NCBI GenBank assembly: GCA_041603535.1
Contig: JBFIEE010000002.1
Coordinates: 1 to 64,000 of the forward strand
Direction: 5' to 3'
DNA: 64,000 nt
DNA from: HB2-32-21 sp041603535
GTDB lineage: Bacteria > Pseudomonadota > Gammaproteobacteria > Pseudomonadales > Porticoccaceae
In this document: positions 9,062 through 18,427 of the stretch, piece after piece
Numbering within the stretch: position 1 is the stretch's first letter
Layout: every line of letters starts with the position of its first letter
Notes under the pieces: model-generated
What the model was told of the DNA's origin: nothing
Database searches by the model: none
Seen by the model: the letters and a program-made list of their open reading frames with translations, nothing else
Translations under genes and position numbers: made by a program

Positions 9062-9154
9062 TTCTCCTGATTCTTAAAACTGAGTCTTATCGCTATAGAC
9101 GTTTGTTATAGCGCGGATTGCAGAGCAAGGCGTCGTCCGGGGCGACACATCCAA

Positions 9155-10132
9155 TTACGCATAGCGGCTCCCCGCTGCCGCATTCGGCGGAAAGATTCTG
9201 TTGATAGCGTCCAGCTCAGCGACGCTGAGAGAAATATCTACCGCGCCGGCATTGCTGTCGAGGTTGGAAATACGCCGCGTGCCCGGAATAGGGATAATTT
9301 GCTCACCCTGAGCCAGCAACCAGGCCAGTACCAATTGAGCGGGCGCGCAGCCCTTGTCCGCAGCCATAGTTTTGATCTGCTCGGTGAGTTTGAGGTTGTG
9401 CTCGATATTGCCCGGCTGGAAACGGGGGTTGGTTTTGCGGAAATCCTTATCACCCATATCATCGGTATCGGTAATGGTGCCGGTCAAAAAACCGCGACCC
9501 AGCGGACTGTAGGGTACAAAAGCAATATCCAGCTCTTTACATACCCCCAGCACTTCGGCCTCGGGATCACGGGTCCACAGGGAATATTCGCTCTGCAGCG
9601 CGGCAATGGGATGAACCTTGCTGGCGCGACGAATCAATTCTGGATCAGCCGATGCTTCAGACAGACCCAAAAACCGCACCTTGCCCGCCGCAACCAGCTC
9701 GGCCATGGCGCCCACGGTTTCTTCAATCGGCGTTTTGGGGTCAACACGATGCTGGTAGTAAAGGTCGATACAATCAATACCCAGGCGCTTTAAGCTGGCC
9801 TCACAGGCGGATTTGACATATTCGGGCCGACCATCAACCTGTATTTCCAGGCCACCTTCTGGCTTTAACTTCGCCCCGGCAATGCCAAATTTGGTGGCGA
9901 TAAAGGCCTGATCACGGCGATCGGCAATAGCGCGGCCAATCAAGGTTTCGTTGTGGCCCTTGCCGTAAACGTCCGAGGTATCAAGAAAATTTAGCCCAAT
10001 GGCCAAAGTATGGTGCAGCGTGGCAATGGATTCATCCTCATCCGCCGGGCCATAAAAATCCGACATCCCCATACAGCCCAGACCAATGGCTGATACCTGC
10101 GCACCACTACTGCCCAATGTTCGATATTTCAT
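9155..10132 (-). CDS. Aldo/keto reductase
   Basis: A 325-residue NADPH-dependent aldo/keto reductase of the YajO/AKR13 kind. The catalytic tetrad can be assigned: Asp51 and Tyr56 in FLDTSDVYG, Lys81 in IATKFG, His128 in LYYQHRVD. The C-terminal half has the expected VPYSPLGRGFLTG and PIPGTRR cofactor-phosphate motifs. Length is normal for the family. AGGGG precedes the ATG. It lies between the DUF7064-like gene and an SDR, all on the minus strand, and would reduce a carbonyl or oxidise an alcohol in the same catabolic setting. Confidence 0.9.
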   Translation of the reverse strand: MKYRTLGSSGAQVSAIGLGCMGMSDFYGPADEDESIATLHHTLAIGLNFLDTSDVYGKGHNETLIGRAIADRRDQAFIATKFGIAGAKLKPEGGLEIQVDGRPEYVKSACEASLKRLGIDCIDLYYQHRVDPKTPIEETVGAMAELVAAGKVRFLGLSEASADPELIRRASKVHPIAALQSEYSLWTRDPEAEVLGVCKELDIAFVPYSPLGRGFLTGTITDTDDMGDKDFRKTNPRFQPGNIEHNLKLTEQIKTMAADKGCAPAQLVLAWLLAQGEQIIPIPGTRRISNLDSNAGAVDISLSVAELDAINRIFPPNAAAGSRYA

Positions 10133-10231
10133 GATTCACCCCTGGATTATTCTCTATCCATCGCATTCTGGAAGGAAAGCACAAATATGTTGTGCCAACG
10201 TCATGCAAGGGCCGCGAAGTATCTGACTATG

Positions 10232-10258
10232 CAGAAAACCTGCGTCAGAAAACCTGCG
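10232..10258. repeat. 13-bp tandem repeat, period 14
   Basis: CAGAAAACCTGCG at 10232-10244 is repeated at 10246-10258, between the aldo/keto reductase and SDR genes. Confidence 0.85.
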
Positions 10259-10274
10259 GCCGCTTGGTCTACAC

Positions 10275-11129
10275 CTACAAATTTATCTCGGTCTGCTGAT
10301 CCGCTTTTTTCAGCGCTTCGCACTGATCCGCCCAGTCATAACCGCTGAGAATCCGCTCGAAGCGTCCCTGGATCAGGCTGCGCAGGTTCGGGTCCGTAAA
10401 GATATAGGGCTGGTCGTCGATAATCGCTTCGAGCACCTGCTCGCCGACGACATCGGGATTCAGACCTTTTTTCAGCATTTCCACCATCTGCTCTGACTTC
10501 TTGTCGGTGGCACCGCCGTAGTTGTCGCCACGGTTGCGGGCTGAAGTGCCGAGATTTGTATTCACCACGCCAGGGCATAGCACCGAGACACCAATATTGT
10601 CCTTCTGATGTTCCGCCATCGCTGTCTCAGACATAGCCACTACGGCGTATTTTGAAGCGTTATAAGCACTGAGGTCTCTGAAAGAGAACATACCCGCCAT
10701 GGACGCGGTATTCACCACATGACCACCTTCGCCGTGGGATTTAATCAGTGGCATAAAGGCCTGCAAGCCCCACACTACGCCCCACATGTTGACATCGATG
10801 GTCCAGCGCCAGTTCTTCTCGCTGGTGTCCTCGGCGCTGCCGCTGGCGCCAACACCGGCATTGTTCACGCAAACATGGACCTTGCCGAAGGCCTTGACGG
10901 TGGCATCCGCCGCCGCAAATACCGAATCGCGGTCAGTCACGTCAACGACCACGCCAGCCACATCGCGGCCCTTGCCTTTTAACTCCGCAACCGCCGCATC
11001 CAGCGGTTCTTTTTGAATATCACCGAGCATGACCTTCATGCCCGCGGCGGAAAATGCCCGCGCCATGCCCAACCCCATGCCGCTGGCGGCCCCCGTGATA
11101 AATGCGACTTTACCTGCTACATCTTTCAT
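10275..11129 (-). CDS. Short-chain dehydrogenase/reductase
   Basis: A 284-residue classical SDR. The cofactor-binding TGAASGMG is at residues 12-19, the NNAG motif at 89-92, and the catalytic Ser143, Tyr156 and Lys160 in NTASMAG and YNASK. Asp at the end of the second strand (MLGDIQ) favours NAD(H). A C-terminal extension of about 30 residues beyond the usual 250 is present. AGGAG precedes the ATG. It is the promoter-proximal gene of the minus-strand block, divergent from the epoxide hydrolase at 11393. The substrate is unknown; an alcohol or ketone intermediate of the cluster is likely. Confidence 0.9.
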   Translation of the reverse strand: MKDVAGKVAFITGAASGMGLGMARAFSAAGMKVMLGDIQKEPLDAAVAELKGKGRDVAGVVVDVTDRDSVFAAADATVKAFGKVHVCVNNAGVGASGSAEDTSEKNWRWTIDVNMWGVVWGLQAFMPLIKSHGEGGHVVNTASMAGMFSFRDLSAYNASKYAVVAMSETAMAEHQKDNIGVSVLCPGVVNTNLGTSARNRGDNYGGATDKKSEQMVEMLKKGLNPDVVGEQVLEAIIDDQPYIFTDPNLRSLIQGRFERILSGYDWADQCEALKKADQQTEINL

Positions 11130-11392
11130 TGGTTTCTCCTGTTAAATGATAATTTTGGCAAGCCCGCCACCCAATATGGGAAATCGGACTGTTTTGCCTG
11201 ACTAATTGCTTTGCTGTTTGAATATATAACATCGCAGGACTGACGGGATAGCTAAAACAGCCAATCTCTCTTGATAAAGCCTGCCCCGTGTCAGCAACGG
11301 TCACCCATCGAGTCATAGCAGGACTCCCCGTCTATACTGCATACCATTGCCATCAAGATTAGCTGCAGTACTACAACTACAAGGACTTAGCG

Positions 11393-12358
11393 ATGATAGA
11401 AGAACCAGCGTTTCAGTACATCAAGACCAATGGCGTCACCCTGCGCACAGTGGTGAAAGGCGAAGGCCCGTTGGTGATCCTGCTGCACGGTTTCCCGGAG
11501 TTCTGGCATTTGTGGCGACATCAGATCGACCCGATTGTGGCGGCAGGTTATAAAGTCGCGGTGCCCGACCAGCGGGGTTATGCCGGTAGCGATGCCCCCG
11601 AGGCCATCGAAGATTACGACATCCTTCATTTAAGCGGCGACGTGGTCGGTATCGCTGATGCTCTGGGCTATGACGATTTTATTGTCATCGGCCAGGACTG
11701 GGGTTGTATTGTCGCCTGGCACACCGCCCTGTTATATCCCGACCGCGTCAGCGCGGTGATGGGCTTGTCGGTGCCTTACTGGGGTCGGGCAGAAAACCCT
11801 GACTCGCTGGTTAACCCGCCGGGCCTGGATGGCAAGTACTGGTATATCCGCAACTTCCAGCAGCCGGGTGCTGAACTGGGGCTAGAGGCCTACCCGGAAG
11901 CCGCGCTACGCATGACTTATTATGTGATTTCTGCCGACAGCCCACCGGGGTCGTGGATGTCTCAGGTGGGCTACCCGGCTGATGCCAGTATGGCCGAGAT
12001 ATTTGAGGTCCCTGCCGAATTACCTGCCTGGCTGAGTCAGGAGGATCTTGATTATCATGTTGCGCAGTTTAAAAAGAATGGCTTTCGCGGCGGCGTGAAC
12101 TGGTATCGCAATATCGAACGCAACTGGGCGCTAACGCCACAACTGGCGGGTGCCAAATTCACCCAGCCCGCACATTTTATCGCCGGCGCCGAAGACGACG
12201 TTCTTCTTTATGTGCCCAACTGGGCCGAATTGATGCCCACCCATTTCGAGGATTTGCGCCGCACTAAATTAATAGAAGGCGCAGGCCATTGGTTGATGCT
12301 GGAAAAACCCGTTGAGACCACGGAGGAAATATTACATTTTCTTAGCAATATCAATTAG
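11393..12358 (+). CDS. Alpha/beta hydrolase, soluble epoxide hydrolase type
   Basis: A 321-residue alpha/beta hydrolase with the epoxide hydrolase signature. The oxyanion motif is HGFPE (32-36) and the nucleophile Asp102 is in GQDWGC. The ring-opening lid tyrosines are probably Tyr151 (KYWYI) and Tyr238 (VNWYRNIERNW). The acid is Asp268 or Asp269, and His299 is in GAGHW. It would hydrolyse an epoxide to a diol in the cytoplasm. AAGGA precedes the ATG. The last third of the gene is duplicated as a fragment 2.4 kb downstream, after the Baeyer-Villiger monooxygenase. Haloalkane dehalogenase is a less likely reading because the lid tyrosines are present. Confidence 0.88.
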   Translation: MIEEPAFQYIKTNGVTLRTVVKGEGPLVILLHGFPEFWHLWRHQIDPIVAAGYKVAVPDQRGYAGSDAPEAIEDYDILHLSGDVVGIADALGYDDFIVIGQDWGCIVAWHTALLYPDRVSAVMGLSVPYWGRAENPDSLVNPPGLDGKYWYIRNFQQPGAELGLEAYPEAALRMTYYVISADSPPGSWMSQVGYPADASMAEIFEVPAELPAWLSQEDLDYHVAQFKKNGFRGGVNWYRNIERNWALTPQLAGAKFTQPAHFIAGAEDDVLLYVPNWAELMPTHFEDLRRTKLIEGAGHWLMLEKPVETTEEILHFLSNIN

Positions 12359-12646
12359 TTTTATTCCTCCCGGATATATCGCCAATGATCTCTAGCAGCC
12401 TGGGCGGACAAGAAGTTATCCTCATGTAACTTCGCACACGGTTCCGGACCGGCATTTCTCCGACGCTTATAAGTCACTATTTATTGTCCAGTTATTGATT
12501 CCGATCAGTTCGCGCCACATAAACATCGCCTAAGCTGACCTCCACGGGAGGCGCGCATTACCCATTGACTGTTAATTTTTCGCAATTTTTTATTAAAATT
12601 ATCCCGTGACATCCATTTTCAATTTAGTCGTTTTGAGGAGGCAATC

Positions 12647-14428
12647 ATGGCAGATCCTGCAACTGAAATCGGCAATCGCGAAAGTGTTTCCGCGTTGAGT
12701 AGTTTTGACCCGACCAAGATCAGCGACAAACCCCAGTCCTACTACGATGAAATCAAAGCCAAATTTGCTGAAGAACGAGACTTGCGGCTGGCCCTTCGTC
12801 CCGAAGGCACCGCCCAGTTCAATTCAGACTTTGAGGGTGAGCTAGCGCGCTTTGGCGACGATCCCTACGGCGGTGAATTAAAGGCCCGAGAACCCATTAA
12901 CGATACCGTTGAGGTGTTATTCACTGGCGGTGGATTCTCCGCATTACTGGCAACGGCGCAACTGCGCAAACACGGCGTCGAGAGCATCCGTATCGTTGAA
13001 CGTGGGGCAGATGTCGGCGGCACCTGGTACTGGAATCGCTATCCGGGCGCAGCCTGCGATGTGCCATCCTACGATTATCTCCCGCTACTTGAAGAATTGG
13101 ACTATGTGCCATCACGTCGCTATGCCCGCGCACCAGAGATCTACCGGCACTGTCAGCGTATCGCCGAGTACTACGACCTTTATGATCTGGCGGTGTTCCA
13201 GACGACAGTAACCCGCACTGAATGGCATGAAGACGAAAAAATGTGGCATGTCACCACCGATCGAGGTGACCATATGAAGGCGCGCTTTGTGGTGTGCGCC
13301 AACGGCCCGATGGCCAAACCCAAGTTGTCCCGCATTGAAGGGATCCCTGACTTTAAGGGCCATTCCTTCCACACGTCACGCTGGGACTATGACTACACCG
13401 GCCAGAATCTGGAAAAGTTACAGGGCAAGAAAGTCGCCATTATTGGCACCGGGGCAACAGCCGTTCAGGTCATCCCCGAGGTCGCCAAAGTTGCCAGGGA
13501 GTTATATATCTTTCAGCGCACACCCTCCTGTATCGATATCCGTAACGACTGGGAAACCGATCCGGAGTGGGCGGCGAATCTAAAACCCGGCTGGCAGGCC
13601 AAACGACGTAAAAAATCCATTGAAGGCACCGGCTTCAATGCCGAAAAAGAAGCTAAAAAGGCGCAATTTTCACCGGAGGAAAAACGACGACGCCAGGAGA
13701 ATGCCAATATCGACTACGTCATGTGGCTGCATTCCCGTATCGACGAAACCGTCACGGACAAGGCGACAGCTGCATCGTTAAAACCGTGGTACATGTATAT
13801 GTGCAAACGGCCGACTTTTCACGATGAATTCCTCGACACCTTCAACCGGTCCAATGTTCACCTGGTGGATACCCACGGCAAAGGCGTGACGCGCATCACC
13901 GAGAGGGGCCCGGAATTTGACGGCAAGGTCTACGATGTCGATCTGCTCATCTATGCCACCGGATTCGAGGTACAAAAGACCGGTATTTACAACAAAATCA
14001 TTGGTGAAAACGGGCTTGAGATTAACGAAAAGTACCAGGACGGTATTCGCACCCTGCTGGGCGTTCACTCCCACGGCTACCCTAACCTGTTCATCATGGC
14101 GGGTTACCAGGCGTCGTTTCAATTCAACATTACTGACGTCTTGCAGGTACAGGGTAATCATATTGCTGAATGTATCAACTACACGCGCGAGCACGGTTAT
14201 AAGACTATTGATGTCACACCGGAAATGGAAGACTACTGGGTAAAAGAAGTGATTGCCCACCGCGGCAAAACCGACCGCAATAAGGAATGCACACCCGGGT
14301 ACTACAATTTTGAGGGTGAATATAACCGCCGCCAGGACGGCACCTATAACGGTGGTTTTATGCGCTACATCGAGCAAACAAGGCTGGCCGAGGAGAATAT
14401 GGAGAAGAACTTTATTTTCACCAAATAA
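12647..14428 (+). CDS. Baeyer-Villiger (class B flavin) monooxygenase
   Basis: A 593-residue FAD/NADPH monooxygenase that inserts oxygen next to a ketone to give an ester or lactone. The FAD Rossmann motif is at about residues 93-98 as TGGGFSAL, and the GGTWYWNRYPGAACDVPSYDY region follows. The Baeyer-Villiger fingerprint is FKGHSFHTSRWD (237-248), and the second, NADPH-binding Rossmann motif is GTGATA (267-272). About 85 residues precede the first motif, longer than in cyclohexanone or phenylacetone monooxygenase and similar to long-form enzymes. GAGGAGG gives a strong ribosome site. It lies between an epoxide hydrolase and a truncated copy of that hydrolase. Confidence 0.93.
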   Translation: MADPATEIGNRESVSALSSFDPTKISDKPQSYYDEIKAKFAEERDLRLALRPEGTAQFNSDFEGELARFGDDPYGGELKAREPINDTVEVLFTGGGFSALLATAQLRKHGVESIRIVERGADVGGTWYWNRYPGAACDVPSYDYLPLLEELDYVPSRRYARAPEIYRHCQRIAEYYDLYDLAVFQTTVTRTEWHEDEKMWHVTTDRGDHMKARFVVCANGPMAKPKLSRIEGIPDFKGHSFHTSRWDYDYTGQNLEKLQGKKVAIIGTGATAVQVIPEVAKVARELYIFQRTPSCIDIRNDWETDPEWAANLKPGWQAKRRKKSIEGTGFNAEKEAKKAQFSPEEKRRRQENANIDYVMWLHSRIDETVTDKATAASLKPWYMYMCKRPTFHDEFLDTFNRSNVHLVDTHGKGVTRITERGPEFDGKVYDVDLLIYATGFEVQKTGIYNKIIGENGLEINEKYQDGIRTLLGVHSHGYPNLFIMAGYQASFQFNITDVLQVQGNHIAECINYTREHGYKTIDVTPEMEDYWVKEVIAHRGKTDRNKECTPGYYNFEGEYNRRQDGTYNGGFMRYIEQTRLAEENMEKNFIFTK

Positions 14429-14532
14429 AGATAAATCTTCATAGATAGCCAAGCTGGCACCCTGCCGGCTTGGTCAGACGAGTCGAGCTTCCTGCAGATA
14501 CCGTCTCGTTGGCCGTTGTTTTAGTGATCAAC

Positions 14533-14813
14533 AAAGCGGCGGGGTGAGCTGGTATCGCAGTATCGAACGTAACTGGGCGCTAACGCCACAACTGGCGGGT
14601 GCCAAATTCACCCAGCCGGCGCATTTTATCGCCGGTGCCGAAGACGACGTTCTTCTTTATGTGCCCAACTGGGCAGAATTGATGCCTGGCCATTTTGAAG
14701 ACCTACGCCGCGTCAAACTGATTGAAGGCGCGGGTCACTGGTTGATGCTGGAAAAACCTCAAGCTGTCACCGAGGAGATTTTGTTGTTTTTAGAAGACAT
14801 TAGAGAAAGCTAG
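14533..14813 (+). pseudogene. Truncated duplicate of the epoxide hydrolase 3' end
   Basis: The segment matches the last 270 or so bases of the epoxide hydrolase at 11393-12358, from the GGVNWYRNIERNW region to the stop. It keeps His of GAGHW but lacks the nucleophile, the oxyanion motif and most of the lid, so it cannot be an active enzyme. Many differences between the copies are synonymous, and the reading frame is intact. This implies the fragment was part of a full paralogue under selection before its 5' part was lost. Homology begins at about 14533; the preceding 100 bases show no similarity. Confidence 0.9.
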
Positions 14814-15012
14814 CGACCTAAGCTGATGTCAACATCAGACCCAAAACGGGAAGGTGGTTTTAACCGCTATTGACTGGACTAGCCTGGTCGATAACAAAAC
14901 CGACAAGAATGTTCTTTTCTTTACGTGAAAACAGGCAAGTACAGGTAAATTCTGATGCAATAAAAAGCCGACCCTGTGCCAAATTTTTATTCGCGTCAAA
15001 TTATCGGCCTGC

Positions 15013-16488
15013 TTATTTTACTGGCCTCAACGGCGGCTCCTGATCGTGCTCAGGCATTTTGGCAAATAGTGCCTTGAACAAATATTTTGGCTTGAGCAGC
15101 GATTCCGGTGGCTCCACCAGACTGAGAACCTTCATAAAAGCCACGCTAAACTCTTCATCGGTACAGGACAAGGCAAAAAACTTGCTGTTTAGCCATTTGA
15201 CCAGGCCATAGCCTCTGGGCCGTTCACCGCGAGTTTGTGGATAGCGAAAATCTTCCACCGTAGTGCTATCCCAGGCGGCATCAATAAATTTCGCCGCGCC
15301 ATTAAAAAACGGCTGGGCCACTTTATCTAAACTGTCGTCGTCTAAACTGTCGCTGTCTAAACTACCATTGTCTAAACCACTACCTTCAAGGCACTGCTTT
15401 AAACAAGCGTCCAGGTGTTCAGTCTCTTTAGCACCAACCGTCATACACTGGCCGTAAATCGGATTGAAGCTACACATCGCATCGCCCAGCACAACGAGTC
15501 TTTGGGGGAAATGCTGCAAACGCTCATAGTGGCGGCGTAAATAGGCGGCAAAGCGATATATTTTTGCCTCACCGATGGGTTGGAGATCTTTTATTTCATT
15601 GTAAATACTGGGAGAAGAAAGCGCCTTCACATAAGCGAGAAAGCCCGGCCAATCTGTCGGGGCATAATCCTTATGGAAACCCGTCCCGAGGACTAAATAA
15701 CGACCACCCTCTTTATAAAAAATTGCGCCAGCACGGGTGTCCTGAGGAATCTCCTTCTGATTCACAACCAACACGCTCCAGTCACGCTGGTTATTCGGCG
15801 GCTCGGCCACCTCGAAGGTAACATAACCCACATCAACACCAATATTGCTACGTTGTGGCGGTGTAAAACCCATAAGCTCAATCCAGCTGGCGGCTTTCGA
15901 ATTGCGACCGCTAACGTCAGCGACAAAATCTGCCGCAACGGTCTCTCCGCTTTGCTCCAGAGTGACCCCAGTCACAACTGTATTCGAGTCGTTACTGGTA
16001 GAGCCTGCCCCGCGAGCTTTGCGAGTGCTGTGGGTAAAGCCGCTAACAGGTGACCCATCGCGCAACTCAATATTGGCAATTGCCACCGTGTTTTTACGCA
16101 CCACAGCTTCGAGCAGCGGACGGGACATCACATACGTCCCCAGACCACTCTCAATGCGAGGACCCCAGCGCGAGCCAGCATAGACCCGCCAGCTCAGCGT
16201 AGGGTCGCCATATTCAGCGCCCGCCGCTACCAGGTCATCGTGGAAACCAGGATAATACTTGCGCAACACATCAGCACCACCCGCCATTAAGCCATGAACA
16301 TGGCTACCCTGGGGCACACCCTTGCGCGGCACGGCTTCATCCGGCAGAATATCGGCTTCAAAAATAGTTACGCGCTCGAAATAATCGGATAACACCCGTG
16401 CGGTTAATAACCCGGCCATGCTGCCGCCGATCACGATGGCGTGTTCGCCCAACATCCCTGGTTTGTTTGACTTCTGGTTCTCAGACAT
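15013..16488 (-). CDS. FAD-dependent monooxygenase/oxidoreductase (paralogue A)
   Basis: A 491-residue flavoprotein of the FAD-dependent hydroxylase (UbiH/PHBH-like) superfamily. The dinucleotide-binding motif near the N-terminus reads VIGGSMAGLLTARVL, the second FAD contact is VVLGDAMCSFNP, and DVSGRNSKAASWI sits between them. The closest relative in view is the next gene at 16562, to which it is collinear over nearly its whole length. It differs by a 15-20 residue insertion made of four five-residue repeats (xxSLD) before VAQPFFNGAAKF, encoded by a 15-bp tandem repeat. It also has GQCMT where paralogue B has the more usual GQGMT. The substrate is unknown. About 70 bases separate it from paralogue B. 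Confidence 0.8.
   Translation of the reverse strand: MSENQKSNKPGMLGEHAIVIGGSMAGLLTARVLSDYFERVTIFEADILPDEAVPRKGVPQGSHVHGLMAGGADVLRKYYPGFHDDLVAAGAEYGDPTLSWRVYAGSRWGPRIESGLGTYVMSRPLLEAVVRKNTVAIANIELRDGSPVSGFTHSTRKARGAGSTSNDSNTVVTGVTLEQSGETVAADFVADVSGRNSKAASWIELMGFTPPQRSNIGVDVGYVTFEVAEPPNNQRDWSVLVVNQKEIPQDTRAGAIFYKEGGRYLVLGTGFHKDYAPTDWPGFLAYVKALSSPSIYNEIKDLQPIGEAKIYRFAAYLRRHYERLQHFPQRLVVLGDAMCSFNPIYGQCMTVGAKETEHLDACLKQCLEGSGLDNGSLDSDSLDDDSLDKVAQPFFNGAAKFIDAAWDSTTVEDFRYPQTRGERPRGYGLVKWLNSKFFALSCTDEEFSVAFMKVLSLVEPPESLLKPKYLFKALFAKMPEHDQEPPLRPVK
15326..15385. repeat. 15-bp coding tandem repeat, four copies
   Basis: TCTAAACTGTCGTCG, TCTAAACTGTCGCTG, TCTAAACTACCATTG and a fourth decayed unit starting TCTAAACC lie head to tail. 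On the minus strand they encode SLD-containing five-residue repeats that are absent from the paralogous protein. Confidence 0.88.
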
Positions 16489-16561
16489 ATCGACTTTCTC
16501 CCTGAATTTTTATTCGTTTTTTGTTTAGTTATTGTTTTTTTATTGCGGCAATCAATCAAAA

Positions 16562-18034
16562 CTAAACGTTACGCTGAGCTGCTGGCGATTGATCATAAAC
16601 CGGCATTTTGGCAAATGCGGCTTTGAGTAGATATTTAGGCTTTAGCAGGGATTCTGGCGGCTCCACTAGATTAAGAACCTTCGAAAAAGCCACGCCAAAG
16701 TCTTCATTAGTAGCCGATAAAGCAAAAAATCTTGTGTTTAGCCATTTGGCAAAGCCGTAGGCTTTAGGTCTATCGCCCCGGGTTTGTGGATAACGGAAAT
16801 CCTCTACGGTTATAGCATCCCAGGCAGCATCAACAAATTTGGCCGCACCTTTGAAAAAGGGTTGCGCTATATTTGCCAGACTACGGTTCTTAACACATTG
16901 CAGCAGGCAATTGTCGAGGTGTTCGACCTCTTTTGAGGCCACGGTCATGCCTTGACCATAGACCGGATTCAAGCTGCACATTGCATCGCCCAAGACCACC
17001 AGACCCTGGGGGAAGCCCTTGAGACGCTCATAATGCCGACGCAAATACGCAGCGTAACGATATTCTTTCGCTTCGCCGACAGGCTCCAGGTCTTTTATCG
17101 TTTCGTAAATATCGGGAAAAGGGTGGGCTTTGAAATACGCTAAAAAACCGGGCCAGTCGGTTGGTGCATAATCCTTATGATAGCCCTGTGCGGATACCAA
17201 CCAGCGTTTATTTTCAACGCAAAAAATGCCACCCCCCCGGGTATCCCGGGGAATACTTTGTTGAATAGTGTAAAGCATATTCCAGTCACGCTGATAGTTT
17301 GGTGGTTCAGCGACTTCAAAAGTGGTGTAACCCACGTCAATACCAATATTACTGCGTGGCGGCGGCGTAAAGCCCATTTGTTTGATCCATTCCGACGCTT
17401 TTGAGTTGCGCCCGCTTACGTCAGCGACAAAATCGGCTGCAATGGTTTCGCCACTGGCTTCGAGGGTGACACCGGTAACAATGGTGTTTGTGTCATCACG
17501 GGTGGAGCCTGCCCCGTGAGCATCGCGAGTGCTGTGGGTGTAGCCACTCACGGGGCTTGCGACACACAGCTTTATGTTAGGAATGGCCAGGGCGTGCTTG
17601 CGCACAGTAGTTTCTAACAAGGGGCGAGACATCATATAGCTTTCCATGCCACTGGCTATGCGCGGCATCCAGCGTCCGCCAATAAACAAGCGCCATTTAA
17701 TAGTCGGGTCGCCGTAGTCGGCACCGGCGGCAATCAGGTCGTCGTGAATACCGGGAAAATACTTCCGCACTACAGCTGTGCCGCCCGATAGTAAGGTGTG
17801 AATATGATTTCCCTGGGGCACACCTTTGCGTGGCACAGCTTCATCCGGCGGGGTATCGGCTTCAAAAATAGTCACGCGCTCGAAATAATCGGACAATACT
17901 CGTGCAGTTAATAAACCGGCCATGCTGCCGCCGATGACGACGGCGTGTTCGCCAAGTTTGGCAGCGGTGCTGCTTGGGCTAACGGGGGTTTGCTTAACTG
18001 GGATTTGCTTAACGACTTTTCGTTGATCAGACAT
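16562..18034 (-). CDS. FAD-dependent monooxygenase/oxidoreductase (paralogue B)
   Basis: A 490-residue paralogue of the downstream gene. It has the same GGSMAGLLTARVLSDYFERV dinucleotide-binding stretch, the DVSGRNSKASEWI segment and the VVLGDAMCSLNPVYGQGMT second FAD motif. About 35 N-terminal residues rich in Lys, Pro and Ser precede the FAD motif and may be disordered. GGGAGG stands nine bases before the ATG. The tandem pair probably arose by duplication and has diverged across its length, so both are likely used, perhaps on related substrates. The region upstream carries a triplet microsatellite. Confidence 0.8.
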   Translation of the reverse strand: MSDQRKVVKQIPVKQTPVSPSSTAAKLGEHAVVIGGSMAGLLTARVLSDYFERVTIFEADTPPDEAVPRKGVPQGNHIHTLLSGGTAVVRKYFPGIHDDLIAAGADYGDPTIKWRLFIGGRWMPRIASGMESYMMSRPLLETTVRKHALAIPNIKLCVASPVSGYTHSTRDAHGAGSTRDDTNTIVTGVTLEASGETIAADFVADVSGRNSKASEWIKQMGFTPPPRSNIGIDVGYTTFEVAEPPNYQRDWNMLYTIQQSIPRDTRGGGIFCVENKRWLVSAQGYHKDYAPTDWPGFLAYFKAHPFPDIYETIKDLEPVGEAKEYRYAAYLRRHYERLKGFPQGLVVLGDAMCSLNPVYGQGMTVASKEVEHLDNCLLQCVKNRSLANIAQPFFKGAAKFVDAAWDAITVEDFRYPQTRGDRPKAYGFAKWLNTRFFALSATNEDFGVAFSKVLNLVEPPESLLKPKYLLKAAFAKMPVYDQSPAAQRNV

Positions 18035-18147
18035 CGTGAACCTCCCTGGGTATTTTTAACTTTTATTATCTGGCGCCTCCTCTGGAGCCAGGTTGACACA
18101 ATCTGGTCGTGCCTGTGCTTTACGGTAACACACCAATAGTCGCTCTT

Positions 18148-18198
18148 GGTGGTGGTGGTGATGGTGATGGTGATGGTGACGGTGACGGTGACGGTGAC
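18148..18198. repeat. 51-bp GGT/GAT/GAC triplet microsatellite
   Basis: Seventeen consecutive triplets read GGT four times, then GAT-GGT alternating three times, then GAC-GGT alternating to the end at 18198. It lies about 110 bases upstream of paralogue B of the FAD monooxygenases, between that gene and the MFS transporter. No gene uses it convincingly; the plus-strand frame crossing it is probably chance. Confidence 0.92.
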
Positions 18199-18418
18199 GA
18201 AAATAATCGTCTGTGACTCATTTTCAATGGGTGTCGACCGTCAGGATTCCGTAAGGGGAAACAGGAAGCGGCGTGGATATGACGCAATTTTCGTTAGGTG
18301 TCGCTGTCGGTGTACTTTGCTGTTTCTACTCACTTACATCGGGCGCCGTGTCCTGCTGGAGGCGCGGCAATCCTATCGCAGAGCAACTATCTAGAGTAAC
18401 TATCGCAATCTAGAATGA
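18199..18418. other. Gap without recognised gene
   Basis: The remaining part of the 384-base gap between the FAD monooxygenase start at 18034 and the MFS stop at 18419. A plus-strand frame of 82 codons (18146-18394) starts inside the microsatellite and resembles nothing known. No terminator was found for the MFS gene. Confidence 0.5.
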
Positions 18419-18427
18419 CTATCGCAA
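18390..18427. repeat. 19-bp tandem duplication over the MFS stop codon
   Basis: TCTAGAGTAACTATCGCAA (18390-18408) is followed directly by TCTAGAATGACTATCGCAA (18409-18427). The second copy supplies the last codons and stop of the minus-strand MFS gene. Confidence 0.85.

Noticed and set aside
12565..12600. Promoter for the Baeyer-Villiger gene (TTGACT ...)
   Set aside because: A TTGACT is present, but no good -10 lies 16-18 bases away.
13778..14452. 224-codon minus-strand frame opposite the Baeyer-Villiger gene
   Set aside because: Antisense to a well-supported coding region with no motif of its own.
15326..18198. CRISPR-like repeats
   Set aside because: The repeats are simple tandem units without spacers; there are no cas genes in the window.
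18146..18394. Frame beginning in the GGT/GAT/GAC microsatellite
   Set aside because: The Val-Met/Val-Thr repeat comes from the triplet tract and the rest is not protein-like.
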